From contig OX123188.2 of NCBI GenBank assembly GCA_944739405.2, positions 63,197,251 to 63,261,250 of the forward strand: a stretch of 64,000 nucleotides of DNA, written 5' to 3'. Below the pieces are notes generated by a model. The model made no database searches and was not told where the DNA came from. It saw only the letters and a list, made by a program, of their open reading frames with translations. Below, one piece after another: positions 57,520-64,000 of this stretch (position 1 is the first letter of the stretch; each line of letters opens with the position of its first letter). Source of the DNA: Euclidia mi (taxonomy: Eukaryota; Arthropoda; Insecta; Lepidoptera; Erebidae). The position numbers and the translations under genes are program-made.

Positions 57520-59153
57520 ATACGACACTTTGTCTTAAACGAGCCCTTTGATGCTCAGACTTCCTCAACAATTTTCATTTCCTCCGCTCAAATCCTCCAC
57601 TCGAGTAAAGTTCCCAGCATGCCAATTTTAACTCGAATCTGTTTCTAAGACTGTTTCAAATGAGTTCACATCATACAATTGCATCGTTTTCTGTTATGGT
57701 ATTACCTTTTGTCTAAGAAACTTCACTTTATGGTACTTTAATATATATTCTTTGATACTTCTGGCATTGTTGAAACTAAATAATTTGTGTTAGGAATCAA
57801 ACATTCCTACAAAATAAACGCTAGGCAACTAAATTAAATACATTTTCATTTTTAAATGGAATAATTGTCACTTCTTAGAAATTATTACAGACGAACAGGC
57901 ACTGAAAGTCGTATTTAATATATAATAGTAACCACTATATTTGAGTGTTCAACGATTCGCGCTTTGAAAAACATTTAGTTGGGGCGCGCGAGTTCACTAG
58001 CGAAATAACAACGTCCATTTGTAACAAAAAGTCCATTCATCAACGAGATAACAATGTCACGGCGTTATCAAAACATGACCCGTGAAGCGATCACAATGTT
58101 TTGCTACGCGAATTCCGGCCCGCAGCAAAAAGTTAAAACAATGGAAAAGTTCGCGCTTCCCAAATAAATCGTTTCATTTATTTATTATTACTCTCGTTGT
58201 ACTACCTTCATTGAACCCATTCGAAACAAATACCTTTCATAATAGACTTTAACAATGGGAGTCAATTACTTGAAACATGCGGAAAAATACCGTTTGATTC
58301 GTGACGATCGCTTGAGTGAGAATTTTTTTTGTCGTCATTTAGAAATATAATCATATGGTGTTCTCGTGTTGTCGAGATATATTGGATTAGTGGATCAGTT
58401 ACAAGTCTTTGTTTCCGAGCAGAAAGCACAACCGAAGGCAGCATTTGTCGCGGTCCCACGTAGCAATAAGATAGTGCGAGGTCGTGTGTATACTCTATAA
58501 ATCCGTCTGAAGTTTAGCAGCGTGGCAGAGCGCGTGGTGTCGGGCGGGGGTCTGTAACAAGTGCAATACAAAACAATATTCCGGAGTAATTTTCTCATAG
58601 GAGAGAGGAGTAGGGTGCGACCGCCCGTCGCTCGACGATCGGCGCCGCACGACGCCACTGCCGGTCCTCCCGCGCCCGCACCGCACCGCCCGCTCGTTGT
58701 TGCACTCACAGACAACGCTTTGTCATTTTCTTTACTTCAAACTTTTTGAGGTCATTAATCCTTGCAAATGTATTGTCCGTTTTCATATATCATCATGCTA
58801 TTAACCATATTAAGGCCCACTTGCGTAACGTTTGATTTAAGTCACTCCTTAATTTAATTTTGTTGAACAGTATTAACAGCATAAAATAATTTAACTTAAA
58901 AGTATTTAGCGTCCTCTTGCTCAACGACAACAACACTTAGATTTAGTTAAACATTTTATGAGGTCGGTAAAGTAGTTTCTACGTTTTGTTTCATGGCATG
59001 ATGACTTTTTGTTACGATTTTAACGATGTTATGCGTATGCTTTTGCATAAAACAAAACGCACTGTCAACGCCTAGCAACGAAATGACAATTGACAAATAA
59101 TAAAACTTTTGAGCATTAACAATAACACAAGTAGGTACATTGTTATCAGTTAT
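57520..59153. other. Non-coding; CpG-rich patch at 58600-58710
   Basis: 58600-58710 is CpG-rich (CGCTCGACGATCGGCGCCGC, CCCGCGCCCGCACCGCACCG) in AT-rich surroundings, the profile of an insect promoter or 5' UTR. Overlapping ORFs on both strands (58395-58749) have no domain. No TATA box or clear splice site fixes a gene. Confidence 0.35.
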
Positions 59154-59349
59154 ATCATCATCATCATCATTTAAGCCTAGAGACGTCCACTGCTGGACGT
59201 AGGCCTCCCTCAAGGTTCTCCACACAGACCGATCTTGAGTCGCCCGCATCCAACCGCTTCCTGCATATCATCGTCATATCATATTCATCATAACCAGATC
59301 GTCGGTCCATCTTATGGGAGGCCTACCCCTGCTGCGTCATCCGGTCCAG
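59154..59349 (-). pseudogene. RTE-type LINE C-terminal relic
   Basis: Minus-strand frame RATQDRSVWRTLREAYVQQW followed by an (ATG)n tail (59157-59170 complement). The D(R)..WR.L.EAYVQQW end is typical of RTE-clade reverse transcriptases. The upstream part matches the same family but contains stops. 5'-truncated dead copy. Confidence 0.6.
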
Positions 59350-60731
59350 TTATATAATTATAGATAATTCTCGTCGCTAATGACAAGTTGCCAACGTCAG
59401 TGTGACAGTTCTTAAATGAAATTAGCCACTAAACAGCCGATTTTCGGTAAGTAATTTTGACAGTTCTTAAATCATATTAGTCGACAAATTTTTCGTTGTG
59501 CAAGACGCTAGTGGTGTTTAATATTTTTTTTCTCATTAAATACATCTTAATTCAATTTAAGAATCGTTGTGCAAGTGGGCCAAAGAGTTTGTTGTTATAA
59601 TCATTCCATGTAAATCAATTTAGTTGAAGTTTTGTTATTAAAGTTAATAATAAGTTTTCTACATATTCACTTCTCAAACACAACAAGTGCATACCTAAGC
59701 ATTTAGATATAGAATTAATTGGATCTTAACAAATTAAGTCATGTGATTAATTTAAGAGCAATTAGATTAAAGTGAAGCAAGCCTTATAGTTGAGTCAGCG
59801 TGGCACGTGCATTCGTCTAAATTACTAATTATATACTTGCCAAGTGCAAAGCAAAAGGCAGCACAGAGATTATGCCACTCGGTTGAGCAGAAACATCTGT
59901 TTTTACTGATAACATTACAATATATATGTAACTAACTGCTTATAGCACTAGCGACCAGATCTTTTATAATATGATGCTTTGGGGATTGCCTATGCTCGGC
60001 AATTAACATTTACGGGCTAGTTTCTAAGTATTCAAATGGTACGTACCGTCACGGGTAATGATAATATTATTGCTGACCGAGCCGTTATATGCTTTCTTTA
60101 TGTGAATTTTCAGTGTTTATAAATTTTACTTAGTTAAAAGCCAACTGAAGAAAATAAGATTCTTAGTTAGTTAATATTGCTAACCGTATAGTTTAGAAAT
60201 ATGCGCTATATGGTCTCATCGAGATCTAAGAGATAATTTTGAACTAAGCAAAAATTTCCGCACGAAAGAGCCGCCGGCCTGGCCGCCGGATTGGCCGCCC
60301 GGGTAGGCCGGCGGGCCGCGCGGGTTGCGACTTAGGGAAGCTCGTTTCAAGTGCTTTGTATCGATATTTTGGATCGCAATGGATCGTAACACAGTGTATG
60401 GACCCAAGTATCGATCCACTCCATTTGATACGATCCAATGGATCGATCCGGTATCGTATCAAGTACAAGTAAACCATCTTTTTCAGCTTCAAGTTTAATA
60501 AACAAAATTTTACTTATTAGTTCCAAACAGAAACATAACGTACAAAAGAAACTTGCATTAAATTCTGCCATAATATAAATCAATTGTGGTGCGGAAAATA
60601 AGAGATGACCATGCTCCAGATCAAATCGATTCCAAGTTGCATTTAACAGAATCGACCACCAAAGAAAAGCATTTACAGTAATTTTGTTCGATTTGCGATG
60701 AATGTAGGAGAGATTTTTTTTATTTCAACTG
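59350..60731. other. Non-coding; GC patch and GATC/ATCGAT cluster
   Basis: 60260-60330 is very GC-rich (GCCGCCGGCCTGGCCGCCGG). 60359-60366 is TATCGATA, the DRE/DREF core. Further GGATCG, TATCGATCC and a 9-bp inverted repeat TGATACGAT/ATCGTATCA follow to 60451. No gene seen. Confidence 0.45.
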
Positions 60732-60800
60732 TATGGTTGGCCTCGTGGCTTAAGCGACCGCCTGACGTTGCGCCGTCTGTGTGTCTTGTATAGTTCTTTG
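60732..60800 (+). mobile_element. SINE head fragment (sense)
   Basis: ATGGTTGGCCTCGTGGCTTA with following AGCGACCGCCTGACG matches the tRNA-like head of the 16204-16441 SINE; the rest is lost. Confidence 0.4.
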
Positions 60801-60954
60801 TATGTTTCTTTGTTCTTCTTCTTTTAATTTTTTACGTAATAACATGAAAGCTACAGCTGCTATGGCAATATTGACGACTTCGTTATTCATCGTAATCGAT
60901 AACCTATCACAAAGAATCACCTCACTAGCATTCTATACGTTTGTTACAACTGGA

Positions 60955-61075
60955 ATGTTGCGCGGCTTTCTGCGACCGATGCCGGCGGCACAGGCGCCCG
61001 CCAAAAGCCGGCGGCACGAGCCGCGCGACAAAAGCCGGCGACTCTTGCCGTCGGCACTGTGTGTAGCAGCCTTAA
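60955..61075. repeat. GC-rich short-repeat patch
   Basis: GCCGGCGGCAC and CAAAAGCCGGCG words recur three times. Probably the end of a small DNA element; the host ORF (60781-61110) is incidental. Confidence 0.4.
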
Positions 61076-61294
61076 GACAACAAAACAATTATTGTTACTT
61101 TATTCTTTAAAAAAGAATTGGGACGTTCAACTAACGTATGCATCAAAAGCTTCAATAAGTAGGTTGAATAAACAAATCACAGCTGAATGCACGTAACGTT
61201 TTTTATAAATGTGTGAATAAGGTGCCTTTTCCTGGATTTAGTTGGTACAGCGCCGAGTGCATGACAGTAATTAGCCAAAATTATGCTCAGAAAC

Positions 61295-61353
61295 TCCTCC
61301 TTTCAAAGGAGAGGCCTAGTCCAGCAGTGGACTGTTAAAGGCTGATGATGATG
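61295..61353 (+). mobile_element. 59-bp 5'-truncated retroposon with target duplication
   Basis: Only the last 59 bases of the 50531/62152 family (TCCTCCTTTCAAAGGAGAGG ... GATGATG), flanked by a perfect 12-bp duplication ATGCTCAGAAAC (61283-61294 and 61354-61365). A clear target-primed event with extreme 5' truncation. Confidence 0.85.
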
Positions 61354-61365
61354 ATGCTCAGAAAC

Positions 61366-62141
61366 AACTTTGGAAGCAATTAGCAGATGTAGACTCAACT
61401 GAAGGAGCACGCTAAACCATTTTACTAAAGTCCGAGAGCCGATGAGATTTGTTTTAATCGTTTATCGGTGAAATGAGGTAGTTAGGTACCTTAGATTTAA
61501 TGTATTATTTTAATGAAAATTGCAAATCAGTTCCTGTCTATCGTTGAATTAATAGGCGTATTTGCCGTACAATTGGAAATGTTGTTTCACAAATACGGCG
61601 ATAGGCACTGTCACCTCAGCGATGGATGCTTTTCATATTGATTTTAGTAGTCGATATCTAAATGTGGCAGTAAACAGAGCAGTAAATATGTATTGTCAGC
61701 GTCATTAGTGCGTGTAAATAAATGAACCGAGGCGCGACGCGCGGGCACGCGACGCTTTGTCAAATGATCACAAGAGGACAAAATGTTATAAAATGTGTTC
61801 GTTGACTGTGCAACTATCCTATCCATCACTATCCGAAAATTTCCCAGTAACATTATCATTATCTGATTTTACAGTATGCGGAGCATACATTTGTAAATTC
61901 ACACCTGTTTGACCCCGAATGGATATGTTCTGTCTATTGGCGGACAGAGGCATATTACAGGCACACAATTAGAGAGAAATTTGAGGCCAGTTGAAGAGCT
62001 ATCTAAGTGGCGTAGGCTTATATCCAGGCGTGAAATGATGATGTAATATAGATAGATATAATACCAGCATGGATATAACCCTCCTAATATACTTATTGTG
62101 TTATTTTGAAAATATGAATATACTTCTTATCTTTACATTTA
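61366..62141. other. No gene seen
   Basis: Non-coding AT-rich sequence. Confidence 0.5.
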
Positions 62142-62151
62142 TACAATGTAG

Positions 62152-62379
62152 TCATCATCATCAGCCTTTAAGTCCACTGCTGGACCAGGCCTCTCCTTTG
62201 AAAGGAGAAATTGGCCTACTATACCACGCTTGCCAAACGGGTTGGTATAGGGTTTGTATCAACATGCTTTATAGTGCTGTTCTCTGCATCCTGCTCCCTC
62301 CGTCGGCCCTTCCGACACCCATGGGATGATATGAGGTGGTGACATTCCGTATTCTTAATCCGTCACCACACGGACTTAC
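62152..62379 (-). mobile_element. Small retroposon with ATG-repeat tail, copy B
   Basis: Full-length relative of 50531-50759, flanked by a perfect 10-bp duplication TACAATGTAG (62142-62151 and 62380-62389). Minus-strand start GTCCGTGTGGTGACGGATTA, end in ATGATGATGA. No protein. Confidence 0.85.
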
Positions 62380-62389
62380 TACAATGTAG

Positions 62390-63354
62390 ACACCTACTTA
62401 TTTTTTCTCTACGGTAAAGTTTCTTTTTCTAAGGTAGCAAGACAGATATTGATCAATAGAGTCTATGATAGACCATGAAATAAAGTCCACCTGTACGCGT
62501 TGTGTTTAAAGCATAAAAAGAGTAAGATGTTCAGATCGTTCTGTAATCTCTTGTAGTACAAGTCTTATTTCTGTGTGCGAATAAATTGTAAGCTGTAAGT
62601 ATTTCGGGACCGACCCGATAGTGATCTATATGGTTTAGTGAGAAGGTGCCACTTACATATTCCCACTGATAAAAATCAATTAATCAACAATTTAAGAAAA
62701 CAAAACACATAATTTAAACACTAATAAAATGAATAATTAATTAATATATTTCATCTATTCATGTTTGTTATATTTATATATTGTACGAATGTATGTATGT
62801 ATATATCTAATCTATGTATGTATGTGTAAGTATTTTTATGTGTTATGTAAATATATGTATGTATTTTATTTAAGTATTTATTATTGCGTATCCATTGTAT
62901 TAACTACACCATCTCCTCATAAAACTGCCAACATCATGCCTGTCCATCCAAAGGTTGCTTGGAAGAGATCGCACTAAGTGATAAGGCCACCGATTGTGCA
63001 TTACTCGTAGTTCTTAAGCCCAATGTTTTGTAAACATTTCTCAATCTAATAATTTGGCATAAGTTAAGTATGTTTCCATAATTTTAATAAATGGTACAGT
63101 CTGAATATATTTTTCTTCCTTTTTATGTCAGATTTATTATAATAATAATTGTTGAACTCATAACATATAAAAAGCCCGTATTTCTTCGTTAATTATGAAC
63201 TGAAAATCGTATTGGATGTTGTATATTTAATTTATTTTTATTCTTTAAAGAAACAATACTTTACATGTTTATATTTAACCAGAGGATGCTCGCAGCTGCG
63301 TCCGCAAAATATTTTTCTTCCTTCTTCTTCTTTCATTTAAGAGCTAATATTTTT
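62390..63354. other. Non-coding; GTAT microsatellite
   Basis: GTAT repeats scattered over 62788-62870. No gene. Confidence 0.5.
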
Positions 63355-63495
63355 CTTTATTTAGCGTGTATGCGAGATCCTGTGGGAATTTCACTCTCCA
63401 TGGAGCGTACATGCCAAATTTTAGCTTCTTGTGTAGTAATTTTGGCTGTGTCTTCTCTGTCGGTTAGTCAGTAACGCAAGAATTGTAATAAGAAA
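63355..63495 (-). mobile_element. Helitron-family 5' fragment
   Basis: Minus strand reads TTCTTGCGTTACTGACTAAC, GACACAGCCAAAATTACT and GGCATGTACGCTCCATGGAG, matching the start of the 35050-37092 family. Confidence 0.5.
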
Positions 63496-64000
63496 ATATC
63501 GAGCAAAAGCTTTTTGCTCATTTTATAAAGAGTTCAAGTTAAGGTCACCTTAGAATAGAATAACTTTTATTTTCAAGAATTTTTATAGGTATTATATTTA
63601 AAAACATCTATTGTATTCAAAACATACCATTATGACTACCATACATGATTATTGACTAAAGGGTGTAGGACCTAGTTAAGCAGAAAGGACTCAATCCACA
63701 CTTTGGCCAAAATTGAGTTAAGTATGCCATCGTACTCCCGAGGGTCAAATCTATCATCTAGTAAAACCCTTTTTGGAAAATGTACACTACAATTAGTTTT
63801 TTTTTCGCTCAACCCACAGTATGAAGAGCACACAAAAAAAATATTTGCAGAATGAACTCAGTCCGCTTGAATTGTTTCTGAGTAATGTATTTCTATGAGT
63901 ATGTTCTTAAGGTCGATAAACCAGAATAAACTCAAACAGCTTGGATCCTTTCTAAGAATAAGTTTTATTATACAAATATCATTATATCAAATAACTAAAA
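63496..64000. other. No gene seen
   Basis: AT-rich non-coding sequence to the window edge. Confidence 0.5.

Noticed and set aside
58395..58749. ORFs on both strands in the CpG-rich patch
   Set aside because: Arg/Pro/Ala-rich composition on both strands indicates GC bias, with no motif or splice context.

Overview
The window reads as a gene-poor, AT-rich, transposon-dense stretch of an insect nuclear genome, most likely a moth or butterfly. Evidence: BEL/Pao and non-LTR retrotransposons of animal type, tRNA-headed SINEs, Helitron-like elements starting TC and ending in GCTAG|T, and AT-rich filler without operons or bacterial signals. The assignment to Lepidoptera rests on my memory of several dispersed repeat families and is an inference. 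No complete host gene can be supported; a few short open segments could be isolated exons and are flagged as weak.

Layout. 1-2.4 kb: an edge promoter-like segment, a fold-back repeat, a Helitron-like 3' end and one copy of an unclassified ~0.6-kb repeat. 3.3-8.4 kb: a SINE, then a second copy of that ~0.6-kb repeat in the opposite orientation, split by a 3.8-kb 5'-truncated LINE (minus strand). 8.4-22.5 kb: mostly empty sequence with SINEs and LINE tails, one possible terminal exon (17.3-17.6 kb), one TATA promoter candidate (20.5 kb) and a MITE-like repeat. 22.55-29.88 kb: a BEL/Pao LTR retrotransposon with both LTRs, a 5-bp target duplication, PBS, gag, protease, RT/RNase H and integrase, broken by two frameshifts and by a nested 602-bp poly-A retroposon. 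30-43.6 kb: inverted repeats, a small zinc-finger-like ORF (32.0-32.4 kb), Helitrons (35.05-37.09 and 41.00-41.65 kb), and an ORF1p-like fragment (42.5-42.8 kb). 43.6-57.5 kb: two full-length copies of one ~5.65-kb LINE of the I/LOA type (ORF1, then endonuclease, RT, RNase H and a C-terminal zinc knuckle). They lie tail-to-tail, 2.5 kb apart, each with its own target-site duplication and each inactivated. 57.5-64 kb: RTE-type tails, SINEs including a 59-bp truncated copy with a clean target duplication, GC-rich patches and further Helitron debris.

The strongest observations come from comparing copies inside the window. The ~0.6-kb repeat gives an empty site for the LINE. The paired LOA-like LINEs show which lesions are private to each copy and could form a large inverted repeat. 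Several near-perfect hairpins look like local template-switch insertions, because a sister copy lacks them. I did not find a convincing new host-encoded or defence system.
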